DNA of 21,909 nt from CAYJBP01 sp964368605 (GTDB lineage Bacteria > Bacillota > Dehalobacteriia > UBA4068), in the NCBI GenBank assembly GCA_964368605.1, contig CAYJBP010000031.1, positions 1 to 21,909 on the forward strand. The letters are read 5' to 3'. The translations under genes and the position numbers were made by a program. The notes beneath the pieces were generated by a model, which saw only the letters and a program-made list of their open reading frames with translations, made no database searches and was not told where the DNA came from. Shown piece by piece: positions 1 through 8,167 of this stretch (positions are counted from its first letter, which is position 1; each line of letters opens with the position of its first letter).

Positions 1-941
1 TAATCAAAAAGGCTGAGCTGATTAATAATTACAGTCTTGCTTTCGCGCTCTGTAATTAGCGCGTCGGGATTAATTTCGCCGATTAAAACCGCAGCTTGCG
101 GATTATGGCGCTTAATATTAGCCAAGGCCAATTGCGGACTTTTTAAGGCATAACAATAATTACAGCCATTGGCGCAGCAATTATAAGTACCAATATCGAT
201 TGAATTTAGGCATAGGCATTCCGGCCGCTGATTTTTGTCTTTAGCCGCCTTAATTTTATAGCCCAAAATGGCCTCGATAATACCCTGATCCAAGCAGGCA
301 CCATGCCTGATGCCGTATTTTGCCAAATTAATCTGCTCGGCACAGGTATAAAGCTCTAGGCCTTGCCCTTGGGCAATTTCGGCCAAAATCTCGCTAAGTT
401 GATAAATATTTTCAAGCGTCATCCGATAATTATTATCCTGGCCTATGCGTTTGCCAAGATGCTTATAATCATCAACAAAGCTGATAACACAACGCTCGGT
501 GCTGCCCTTTAGCTGTTTAGCCATCGCTAAAAACTGCCGCCGATGATAATTTATATCGTATAAATCATCAATAATAATCGGATCATAACGCCATACCAGG
601 CGCTTGGGGCCAAGCTTGTCGGCCAGCTTAATAAATTCGGCAATAAGTAGCTCTTTAGCAGGAAGATTAGCCTCGGTTTCTTGGCCATAAGGGGTAATTG
701 TAAACTCAAAATAAAAGGGATAGCCCATGGCCTCAATCTCGGCCCAATAGGGGCGAAATGGCAGCGGATTTTTTGTCCAAAAAACAATAATATCTACCGC
801 TTGCCGATTTAATAAGGCCTTACTGTAACGATGGGCATTATAAGGATTTTGAATTAATACATAGCCTGCTTGCAGTCGGTTTAGCATCCATTGCCCAAAA
901 TAGGCCGGAATATCGCAACGCCTGCTGGCACTAATAATCAT
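1..941 (-). CDS. DUF1848 family protein, lacking only the last base of its stop
   Basis: Reading leftwards from the ATG at 941 gives 313 codons ending at position 3; the remaining two bases read TA, so the stop is completed just outside the window. The start is supported by GGGAGG about 7 bases upstream. The protein opens with ISASRRCDIPA, has FWTKNP near residue 54, and carries a cysteine cluster near the C-terminus: C242 and C244, then C256-x3-C260-x2-C263, which has the spacing of a radical-SAM [4Fe-4S] motif. I recognise this layout as DUF1848, a family without an established function. The last residues QLSLFD (308-313) match the consensus for binding the DNA polymerase beta sliding clamp. 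The gene diverges from the peptide transporter operon and nothing suggests a shared function. The family call is confident; the activity is unknown. Confidence 0.82.
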   Translation of the reverse strand, partial: MIISASRRCDIPAYFGQWMLNRLQAGYVLIQNPYNAHRYSKALLNRQAVDIIVFWTKNPLPFRPYWAEIEAMGYPFYFEFTITPYGQETEANLPAKELLIAEFIKLADKLGPKRLVWRYDPIIIDDLYDINYHRRQFLAMAKQLKGSTERCVISFVDDYKHLGKRIGQDNNYRMTLENIYQLSEILAEIAQGQGLELYTCAEQINLAKYGIRHGACLDQGIIEAILGYKIKAAKDKNQRPECLCLNSIDIGTYNCCANGCNYCYALKSPQLALANIKRHNPQAAVLIGEINPDALITERESKTVIINQLSLFD

Positions 942-1006
942 GGCAATACCTCCCTGTGCTAAAAAATTTGCTTAATAATTTATCAAATCGCCAATTTTTT
1001 ATTAAT

Positions 1007-1035
1007 ATTATATACCATCATCATAAATTTTTAAA
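1007..1035 (-). promoter_or_regulatory. sigma-A promoter for the DUF1848 gene
   Basis: On the minus strand TTTAAA (1035-1030) and TATAAT (1012-1007) are separated by 17 bases. The -10 is a perfect match and the -35 matches TTGACA at four of six positions. The expected start point lies about 60 bases upstream of the ATG at 941. Confidence 0.55.
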
Positions 1036-1057
1036 GGCCTTTATCTAGCAAAAACCA

Positions 1058-1086
1058 TTTACAACCATACTTTTATATGATAAAAT
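1058..1086 (+). promoter_or_regulatory. sigma-A promoter for the peptide transporter operon
   Basis: TTTACA (1058-1063) and TAAAAT (1081-1086) are separated by 17 bases; each box differs from consensus at one position. Transcription would start near 1093, about 42 bases before the preferred ATG at 1135. The promoter is back to back with the one serving the DUF1848 gene, with 22 bases between the two -35 boxes. Confidence 0.6.
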
Positions 1087-1134
1087 TAAATTAATGCCTT
1101 TGGCATAATAAATTATGAAAGTATGGAGCAAAAA

Positions 1135-3036
1135 ATGAAACGTTTATGGTCTTTATTATTAATCCTAGCCCTGGTAATTAGCCTATTTACGGCATGTTCG
1201 GATTCTGCAAGCAGCCCTGCCCCCGAGGCTCCAACCACAGAGGAAACCTCCGCTGCAGCGGAAACCCCGGATGCAAGCGAGCCCGCTGCCGCCTCTACCG
1301 TGCCACTAGATACTTTAATGGTTGGTGTGCAGGAAATGACCGGCGATTTTATTAATGGTTTTGGTAATAATGCCTATGATTTATCGATTAAAACCCTAAC
1401 CGGCGGCTATATGAGCACCTATGAATTTGATACCCAAGGTGCCATCATCCTTAATACTACGGTGATAGCGGATGTAGATACCGCTTTAGACGATAGCGGC
1501 AATAAAACCTATACCTTTACCTTACATGATGATATTTTTTGGAATAATGGCGATCCGATTACCGCCCGGGATTATTTAGCCGCGGTACTGTGGTTTTCTT
1601 CGCCGCAATGGGCAGAGGCCGGGGCAAGCACTGTTGGCAGTAATGCCTTGGTTGGCTATAGCGATTTTAATGAAGGCCTAACAAATACTTTTGCCGGTGC
1701 CCAGTTAATTAGCGATCAGCAATTTTCGCTAACCATTGCTGCCGCCGAATTGCCCTATTATTGGGAACCCGTACATGTAATGACACCCCCCATCCACTTT
1801 GCAACATATTTGCCTTCGGCCGAACTTATTAGTAATGAAGAGGGTATTAGCTTAGAATTTACCGAAGGCGATCTTTTAACAAGTTGCGAAAATATAGCCA
1901 CAACCGAGCGTTATGCGCCCACTATTACCTGCGGCCCCTATAATTTTGTATCATTCGAAAACCAAACTGTAACCTTGGAATTAAATGAGTATTTTAAAGG
2001 CGATATTGATGGCAATAAGCCTACTTTAAAATATATAGTGCAAAAAGCCGTGCCGATCGAAACCGATGTAGAATGGGTTATCAATGGCGAAGTAGACCTG
2101 GTAGAAGGCGTAGTAGAAGGCGAAAAAATCGAAGCCGCCAAGGCTTCTGCCAGCACCTATCAGCAGGCTTATTTACGGGCAGGCTATGGCTATTTGGCCA
2201 TGATGTGCGATGAAGGGCCTACCGCCGATATCAATGTACGCTGGGCTTTAGCCTCGCTTATCGATAGGAATGCCGTTGTAGAGCATGTGCTGAGCGGCTA
2301 TGGTAGCACCGTAGATGCCGAATACGGCATCGGCCAATGGATGTACCAAGAAACTGCCGCCGAATTACAAGCCGCTTTAAAGCCGATATCCTTTAATATC
2401 GATACCGCCAATCAGTATTTGGATCAAAGCGCCTTTGCTTTTGAAGCCGATGGCCTAACCGCCTTTGATAGCAGCAAAGCCTTGGCCGATGGCAGCTATT
2501 TGCGTCATAATGCCGCCGGCGAACCTTTGATTATTAATCATTTATCGCAGGAAAATGTTTTAACCGAAATTATCGAAATCCAATATGCGGCCAATGCACC
2601 GCTGGCCGGTATGCAATTTAATTTGGATGTAGGCGATTGGAATGCTGTTCTTACAAATTATTATACAGCCTTTGCTTTGGGCGAAGCTCGTATTTATAAT
2701 ACTTTTAGCTTAGCCACCAATTTTGCTTCGGTTTTCGATCGTTATTATACCTGGCATTCCGATTTTCTGGGCACTAATATTAATAAGCCCCAATTAAGCG
2801 ATGCCACACTTGACGAACTAATTATTGCCATGCGCACCACCGCCCCCGATGATAAAGAGGCTTTTTTGGATGCCTGGTTTGCTTATCAGGTGCGCTTTAA
2901 TGAGCTGATGGCACAGGTACCGCTTTATTCTAATGAGTATTATGATATTGCCCATATCAATGTAGATAATTTAAATACCACACCCTATGCCAGTTATGAA
3001 AATCTAATTTGCCAAATTACCAAAAGCGCTAAATAA
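1135..3036 (+). CDS. Peptide/nickel-class ABC transporter substrate-binding lipoprotein
   Basis: Extracytoplasmic receptor of a DppABCDF-type importer (SBP_bac_5 family), expected to capture short peptides and deliver them to the permease pair encoded next. I prefer the ATG at 1135 to the in-frame ATG at 1123 because GGAG at 1125-1128 sits six bases before 1135; this gives 633 residues. The N-terminus is a lipoprotein signal (MKRLWSLLLILALVISLF) with FTAC and the lipidated Cys at 21. A low-complexity Ala/Pro/Glu/Thr/Ser linker of about 30 residues follows. Family-like features include FTLHDDIFWNNGDPITARDY near residue 128, a CGPYNFV stretch near residue 265, and RWALASLIDRNAVVEHVLSG near residue 370. 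It is about 100 residues longer than typical DppA. Peptide specificity is inferred from the family and the downstream peptidase. Confidence 0.88.
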   Translation: MKRLWSLLLILALVISLFTACSDSASSPAPEAPTTEETSAAAETPDASEPAAASTVPLDTLMVGVQEMTGDFINGFGNNAYDLSIKTLTGGYMSTYEFDTQGAIILNTTVIADVDTALDDSGNKTYTFTLHDDIFWNNGDPITARDYLAAVLWFSSPQWAEAGASTVGSNALVGYSDFNEGLTNTFAGAQLISDQQFSLTIAAAELPYYWEPVHVMTPPIHFATYLPSAELISNEEGISLEFTEGDLLTSCENIATTERYAPTITCGPYNFVSFENQTVTLELNEYFKGDIDGNKPTLKYIVQKAVPIETDVEWVINGEVDLVEGVVEGEKIEAAKASASTYQQAYLRAGYGYLAMMCDEGPTADINVRWALASLIDRNAVVEHVLSGYGSTVDAEYGIGQWMYQETAAELQAALKPISFNIDTANQYLDQSAFAFEADGLTAFDSSKALADGSYLRHNAAGEPLIINHLSQENVLTEIIEIQYAANAPLAGMQFNLDVGDWNAVLTNYYTAFALGEARIYNTFSLATNFASVFDRYYTWHSDFLGTNINKPQLSDATLDELIIAMRTTAPDDKEAFLDAWFAYQVRFNELMAQVPLYSNEYYDIAHINVDNLNTTPYASYENLICQITKSAK

Positions 3037-3058
3037 TTTAAAATTTGCGGGTGATATT

Positions 3059-4030
3059 GTGCTAAAATATCTTATAAAGCGTTTATTAATCTTAATCCCG
3101 GTGCTATTTTTGGTATCGGTGCTGATTTTTGCCATAGTTAAGATGATGCCCGGCGACCCGGTAGCTTTAATGCTACCCACCGATTTGCCGCCCGCTCAAT
3201 ATGCTATTCAACATGAAGTAATGTATCAAAAACTGGGTTTAGATCAAAATATTGCCGTGCAATATTGGGCTTGGCTTAAAGGTGTTTTGGTCGGTGATTT
3301 TGGTTATTCCAATACCTATAATCGCCCGGTAGCCATGGTAATTGCCGAACCAATGCGCAATACGCTTATTTTAAATTTAGCCGTTAATTTTTTATACTTA
3401 TCGCTGGCCATCCCGGTTGGCATTAAATGTGCAACTAAACGTTTATCATTATTTGATAATGGCTGGCAAGTATTTTCTTTAATCACCTATTCTATCCCCT
3501 CCTTCTTTTTGGCTATTTTGCTGATTTATATTTTTGCGATTACCTTAGGCTGGCTGCCGATGGGCGGCATGCCCAATGCCAGCATTCATAGCGGCAGTAC
3601 CTTGCTAATAGAATGGCTGCGTACCCTGGCCTTGCCAACAATTACCTTAACTATTATCAGCCTAGCCGGCGCCATAAGATATGTGCGCAATGCAATGATT
3701 GATGCCCTTAGCCAAGATTATATTCGTACCGCAAGGGCCAAGGGCTTAAGCGAAAAAGTAGTTATCTACTCGCATGCCTTTAGGAATGCCTTAATTCCGG
3801 TTTCTTTTATTATAGTAGGCACTTTATTTTCGCTTTTTGCCGGTTCGGCCATTATCGAAAGCGTTTTTGGCTATAATGGCATCGGTAGCTTAATTATTAC
3901 CGGGGTGCTTAATCGCGATAATCAGCTTATCACCACCCTAAATCTATTCTATGCCCTTTTAAGCTTGGTTTCGGTTTTGGTTGCCGATATTATTTATGCT
4001 ATGATCGATCCTCGGATTAAATTGCAGTAA
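3059..4030 (+). CDS. DppB-like ABC transporter permease
   Basis: One of two membrane subunits of the importer; 323 residues, normal for DppB/OppB. It starts at GTG, preceded by GCGGGTGAT in the 22-base gap after the receptor gene. The N-terminus (LIKRLLILIPVLFLVSVLIF, then KMMPGDPVA) is the standard opening of this family. The cytoplasmic coupling loop (EAA motif) is visible as DYIRTARAKGLSEKVVIYSHAFRNALIP around residues 220-247, the site that contacts an ATPase subunit. The C-terminus ends in YAMIDPRIKL, also typical. The gene lies in the five-gene importer operon; nothing unusual was seen. Confidence 0.93.
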   Translation: MLKYLIKRLLILIPVLFLVSVLIFAIVKMMPGDPVALMLPTDLPPAQYAIQHEVMYQKLGLDQNIAVQYWAWLKGVLVGDFGYSNTYNRPVAMVIAEPMRNTLILNLAVNFLYLSLAIPVGIKCATKRLSLFDNGWQVFSLITYSIPSFFLAILLIYIFAITLGWLPMGGMPNASIHSGSTLLIEWLRTLALPTITLTIISLAGAIRYVRNAMIDALSQDYIRTARAKGLSEKVVIYSHAFRNALIPVSFIIVGTLFSLFAGSAIIESVFGYNGIGSLIITGVLNRDNQLITTLNLFYALLSLVSVLVADIIYAMIDPRIKLQ

Positions 4031-4090
4031 GCTAGCATCTTAATTTTTATTTACTGTTCTTAACAATAACTGCAAAATTGGTGCATAAAT

Positions 4091-5941
4091 ATGGCTAATA
4101 AAAAAAACAATTCCCAAAAAATTAGCTCCTCCTTAGGCAGTCTGTTTAAAAATGCTGCCCATGGGGGTAATCTTGATTTACCATTAAACAATTCTTTGCA
4201 AACGCCAACGGCCACCATTATCCAAAAGCTGCTCAAAAATAAGCTGGCTTTAGTGGGGGCTATTGGCTTTTTGGCAATTTTTGCGCTTTGCTTTATCGGC
4301 TCGGCGCTTAAACCTTTAAATGCTGCCTATACCGAGCTTACCCATGCCAATTTGCGGCCTGCCCTCAATTATCTTAGCTTCCCTAAAGAGCTTAATGGCC
4401 AAGATATTAAAAAAATATCTTCCGGCATTTCCTTTAGCGCCGCCATTACCGAAGATGGCCGATTTTATCTTTGGGGCAGCGAGCCTAATAAAGAGCAAGC
4501 CAATGTATCAGGCCATATTTTTGATATCCCCCCCGAAGTTTTAAATAATAATATTGTCGAAATTGCCTGCGGCGGCAATCATATTTTAGCCATCGATGCC
4601 AACAACAACTTTTATACCTGGGGCTTTAACAGTAATGGCCAAACCGATTTACCCTTTGATATTGCCCAAGCCTTTAGCGGCACCGATTTACAGGTGCTTA
4701 AAGCCGAGGCCGCCTCTAATTGGACAGCTCTCTTAGGCAGCGATCAAAATCTATATATTTGGGGCAGTATTCAGGCCAAAAACAGCCTGCTTATCCCCAG
4801 CGACTTAAAAGGCCATATTATTGATTTTGCCGCCGGCGATAATAATATTGCCCTTTTGCTTGATGATGGCTCTATGCATATTATCGGCGACCAAGGCAGC
4901 GAATTTGCCTTGAATAAGCCATCTGATTTAGGCCAAATCAAGGCCATTACCGCTACTAATCGTAATGTGCTGGTGCTTGATCATAATGGCCGTTTGCAGG
5001 TCTGGGGTAGCTCCCAAGATGGCCTTAATGATTTGCCGACGATTACTGATGATATTATCGCCATCGAAAGCGGTTATCGCAACTTTATGGCCTTAACCGC
5101 TTTCGGCGAGGTGATTATTTGGGGCAGTGATGATTTTAAGCAGCAAAATTTGCCGCAGATGGCTAATATTGAACAAATTTTTGGCGATTATTATCAGTTT
5201 TATGGCCAAAATGAGCAGCAAAGCCTTTATGCTTGGGGTAATGATGGCTATCTTTTTGGCACCGATCATTTTGGCCGTGATATCTTTAGCCGCATCATTC
5301 ATGGCGGCCGAATTTCGCTTACGGTGGGGGCAATTGCGGTTATTATTTCGGTTAGCATTGCCTTGGCAGTGGGGCTTATCTCCGGCTATTTTGGGGGCTG
5401 GGTAGATCATCTTTTAATGCGTATTACCGATGTTTTTTCGGCCATCCCCTTTTTCCCAATTGCCATTACCCTTTCCTATGTGGTGGGTTTTAGCCTTAGC
5501 CAGGCGCAAAAGATGTATATGATTATGATTATCCTGGGGCTATTGGGCTGGATGTCTTTAGCCAGGCTAATTAGGGCGCAGCTTTTATTAGAGCGCGAAA
5601 AAGATTTTGTGCTGGCCGCCAAAGCCTTGGGCCTTAAAAATCGGGTTATTATGATGCGCCATATTCTGCCCAATATCTTTAACCTGGTAATTGTTAATAT
5701 TACTTTAGGCTATGCTTCTTCGCTATTATCGGAGGCTGCGCTTTCATTTTTAGGGTTTGGCGTTTCCGAGCCTATTCCCTCTTGGGGTAATATTTTAATG
5801 GCCGCCCAGGAAATTGCCGTTATCGAATTTTATTGGTGGCGTTGGCTTATACCTGCCCTTTTTGTAATATTCACCGCTTTAAGCATCAATTTGCTGGGCG
5901 ATGCCCTGCGCGAAGCCTTAGATCCAAAATCGGGGGAATAG
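4091..5941 (+). CDS. DppC-like ABC permease with an inserted seven-repeat RCC1 beta-propeller
   Basis: Second permease of the importer, 616 residues against about 300 for DppC/OppC. The N-terminal anchor is at about residues 51-72 (KNKLALVGAIGFLAIFAL). The DppC linker begins normally (ELTHANLRP, 82-90) but is interrupted before GTDHFGRD at 390-397. Between them lie seven RCC1-type repeats, each a strand ending in Gly, an Ala/Leu strand, and a closing hydrophobic-Trp-Gly: W128, W177, W224, I265-G266 (Trp lost), W305, W344 and W382. After the insert the permease is complete, with the EAA coupling loop near 503-527 and the ending GDALREALDPK. By topology the propeller should lie outside the membrane, where the receptor docks. 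There is no frameshift, so it appears functional. The start has only a weak ribosome site (GGTG). RCC1 homology is read by eye but the repeat signal is clear; its role is inferred. Confidence 0.9.
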   Translation: MANKKNNSQKISSSLGSLFKNAAHGGNLDLPLNNSLQTPTATIIQKLLKNKLALVGAIGFLAIFALCFIGSALKPLNAAYTELTHANLRPALNYLSFPKELNGQDIKKISSGISFSAAITEDGRFYLWGSEPNKEQANVSGHIFDIPPEVLNNNIVEIACGGNHILAIDANNNFYTWGFNSNGQTDLPFDIAQAFSGTDLQVLKAEAASNWTALLGSDQNLYIWGSIQAKNSLLIPSDLKGHIIDFAAGDNNIALLLDDGSMHIIGDQGSEFALNKPSDLGQIKAITATNRNVLVLDHNGRLQVWGSSQDGLNDLPTITDDIIAIESGYRNFMALTAFGEVIIWGSDDFKQQNLPQMANIEQIFGDYYQFYGQNEQQSLYAWGNDGYLFGTDHFGRDIFSRIIHGGRISLTVGAIAVIISVSIALAVGLISGYFGGWVDHLLMRITDVFSAIPFFPIAITLSYVVGFSLSQAQKMYMIMIILGLLGWMSLARLIRAQLLLEREKDFVLAAKALGLKNRVIMMRHILPNIFNLVIVNITLGYASSLLSEAALSFLGFGVSEPIPSWGNILMAAQEIAVIEFYWWRWLIPALFVIFTALSINLLGDALREALDPKSGE

Positions 5942-5944
5942 CAG

Positions 5945-6931
5945 ATGACGGATATCCTTATAATCGATAATCTTCACAACTATTTTAAAACTAAAAATGG
6001 CCTTATCAAAGCCGTAAATGGGGTTAGCCTTAATATTGAGGCCGGTAAAACCTTAGGCCTAATCGGCGAATCAGGCTCGGGCAAAAGCCAAACAGCGATG
6101 AGCGTGCTAAAGCTTTTCGAAAAAAATCAGTATTTGGCCGCAGGTAAAATTATTTTTGAAGGCGAGGAAATCTCGGCACTTAATCAGGAATCTTTGCGCA
6201 AAATTCGCGGCAATCAGATTGCGATGATATTTCAAGAGCCAATGACCAGCCTAAACCCGGTATTTACCATCGAAAAACAAATTTGCGAGCCTTTAATTTT
6301 GCATCGTGGTTTAAATAAAGATCAGGCTAAAGCGCAGGCCATCGAGCTTTTGCAGGCGGTAAAAATCCCCAATGCGGCGGCATTGGCTAAAAGCTATCCT
6401 CATCAATTATCGGGCGGTATGCGCCAAAGGGTAATGATAGCGATAGCCCTAGCCTGTAAGCCTAAATTACTAATTGCCGATGAGCCAACCACGGCGCTGG
6501 ATGTTACCATTCAAGCCCAAATTTTATTGCTGATGAATGAACTTAAAAGCCAATTTAATACTTCGATTATGTTTATTAGCCATGATTTGGGCATAATTAG
6601 ACAAATGGCCGATGATGTGGCAATTATGTATTGCGGCCAGGTGGTAGAACAAGCCCCGGCAGCTAATATCTTTAAATCCCAAGCGGCCTCTAGGCATCCC
6701 TATACCCAAGCCCTTTTGCAAAGCAGGCCGGGGGCTGCCACTAAGGGGCAAAAAAGATTGTTTTCGATAGCAGGCAATGTGCCGCATCCGCAAGAATTGC
6801 CACCGGGCTGCAAATTTGCCCCACGCTGCAATTTTGCCCAGCCAATTTGCCAGGAACAAGAACCACCGCTTAAGCAGGTAGCGCCTAATCATAGCCTGCG
6901 CTGTTTTTTCCCGAGTTATTCAGAGGTATAA
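5945..6931 (+). CDS. DppD-like peptide ABC transporter ATP-binding protein
   Basis: One of the two cytoplasmic ATPases, 328 residues as usual for DppD/OppD. Visible motifs: Walker A GESGSGKS (41-48), Q-loop FQEPMTSLNP (96-105), signature LSGGMRQR (155-162), Walker B LLIADEPTTALD (175-186) and the switch His in ISHD (211-214). The C-terminal oligopeptide-transporter extension carries C289, C295, C302 and C320 in the pattern GCxFxPRC...C...C, which in related ATPases binds an iron-sulfur cluster. It starts three bases after the DppC stop, with its ribosome site (GGGGGAA) overlapping the end of that gene, consistent with translational coupling. Confidence 0.95.
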   Translation: MTDILIIDNLHNYFKTKNGLIKAVNGVSLNIEAGKTLGLIGESGSGKSQTAMSVLKLFEKNQYLAAGKIIFEGEEISALNQESLRKIRGNQIAMIFQEPMTSLNPVFTIEKQICEPLILHRGLNKDQAKAQAIELLQAVKIPNAAALAKSYPHQLSGGMRQRVMIAIALACKPKLLIADEPTTALDVTIQAQILLLMNELKSQFNTSIMFISHDLGIIRQMADDVAIMYCGQVVEQAPAANIFKSQAASRHPYTQALLQSRPGAATKGQKRLFSIAGNVPHPQELPPGCKFAPRCNFAQPICQEQEPPLKQVAPNHSLRCFFPSYSEV

Positions 6932-6933
6932 GC

Positions 6934-7911
6934 ATGAGCAAAACATTGATTAAGCTAGATAATCTCAAAATGTATTTTCCGCTTAAGCAAAGCCCCACTT
7001 TTGGCCAAAAGCGGCAATATATTAAGGCTTTAGACGGAATAGACCTAAATATTTACGAAAACGAAACCTTGGGCTTGGTAGGCGAAAGCGGCTGTGGCAA
7101 ATCCACCTTAGGGCGGTTAATTTTGCAATTATATCGTCAAAGCGCAGGCCATGTTTATTATAATGATCTTAATCTTAGTAGTTTAAGCAAGGAAAAAATG
7201 CGTAAATTACGCAAAGAGCTGCAAATTATATTTCAAGACCCCTATTCGGCGCTTAATCCTCGGCTAACCGTGGGGCAAATGATATCGGAAGGCCTAATTG
7301 CCCATGGCCTTTATGCCAAAGGCAGCCCGGAATTAGAAGCATATACCTTGGCCATCATGCAAAAATGCGGCTTGCAGGATTATATGCTGCATCGTTATCC
7401 GCATCAATTTTCGGGCGGCCAAAGGCAAAGAATTTGTATTGCCCGTGCGCTGGCTTTAAGCCCTAAATTTATTGTCTGCGACGAATCGGTATCGACGCTG
7501 GATGTATCAATACAAGCGCAAATCATCAATTTGCTTTTGGATTTAAAAGAGCAGCATAATTTAACCTATTTATTTATCTCGCATGATTTAAGCGTGGTAA
7601 GGTTTATTGCCGATCGGATAGCGGTAATGTATTTAGGCCATATTGTAGAATTATGCCCCACCGAACAATTATTTGAGCAAGCCGCCCATCCCTATACAAA
7701 AGCCCTGCTAAGCGCTATACCATCCTTAGATGAAGATAATAAGCAAATAGAATTATTAGCAGGCGATATGCCAAGCCCCATCAATCCACCTTTAGGCTGC
7801 AAGTTTCATCCCCGTTGCCAATATGCCCAAAAGCTATGCAGCGAGCTAAGCCCAAAGTTAAGGCAGCTGCAAGATGGGCATCAGGTGGCTTGCCATTATC
7901 CGCTTAGCTAG
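6934..7911 (+). CDS. DppF-like peptide ABC transporter ATP-binding protein
   Basis: Partner ATPase of the DppD-like subunit, 325 residues, beginning two bases after its stop with AGAGG as ribosome site. Motifs: Walker A GESGCGKS (50-57), Q-loop FQDPYSALNPR (100-110), signature SGGQRQR (160-166), Walker B FIVCDE (179-184) with the catalytic Glu, and switch His in ISHD (215-218). The usual DEPVSALD reads DESVSTLD here (Pro to Ser at 185, Ala to Thr at 188), a mild departure that leaves the catalytic residues intact. The C-terminal Cys set C289, C295, C302 and C320 occurs at the same spacing as in DppD. No terminator follows, so the next two genes may be co-transcribed. Confidence 0.95.
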   Translation: MSKTLIKLDNLKMYFPLKQSPTFGQKRQYIKALDGIDLNIYENETLGLVGESGCGKSTLGRLILQLYRQSAGHVYYNDLNLSSLSKEKMRKLRKELQIIFQDPYSALNPRLTVGQMISEGLIAHGLYAKGSPELEAYTLAIMQKCGLQDYMLHRYPHQFSGGQRQRICIARALALSPKFIVCDESVSTLDVSIQAQIINLLLDLKEQHNLTYLFISHDLSVVRFIADRIAVMYLGHIVELCPTEQLFEQAAHPYTKALLSAIPSLDEDNKQIELLAGDMPSPINPPLGCKFHPRCQYAQKLCSELSPKLRQLQDGHQVACHYPLS

Positions 7912-7957
7912 CAAATCACATATCAATTAAGATAATAAATAACAGAAAGCAGAAAAA

Positions 7958-8143
7958 ATGCTTAAAAAAAACAATATATTAAAAGAAAAAACTCAAGCGG
8001 AATTAGATAAGCATTATCAGGGTATTGAATTAGAAAAAGGTGATTTTTTAGCAATGCTGATTGCCGCCATCATTACTTTTGGCCCAGTCATTCTAATCAT
8101 AGCCCTAATTTATATTGGCTTAGCTGCAATTTTTATCTTTTAA
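7958..8143 (+). CDS. Small membrane protein, unknown function
   Basis: A 61-residue reading frame in the 256-base gap between the DppF-like ATPase and the peptidase. The first 30 residues are charged and probably helical (LKEKTQAELDKHYQGIELEK). Residues about 31-61 are almost entirely hydrophobic and could form one or two membrane segments ending at the C-terminus. The ribosome site is weak (AGAAAGCAG). I do not recognise a family. Same strand and close spacing on both sides suggest it belongs to the importer/peptidase operon. The charge-then-membrane pattern makes a real product more likely than a chance frame. Confidence 0.6.
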   Translation: MLKKNNILKEKTQAELDKHYQGIELEKGDFLAMLIAAIITFGPVILIIALIYIGLAAIFIF

Positions 8144-8167
8144 CAAATCAAATAAGGAGTAGTAGCG

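Noticed and set aside
4320..5410. Several frames of 60-105 codons inside the RCC1 insertion on both strands
   Set aside because: They lie entirely within the continuous 616-codon permease frame and show no domain or ribosome site.
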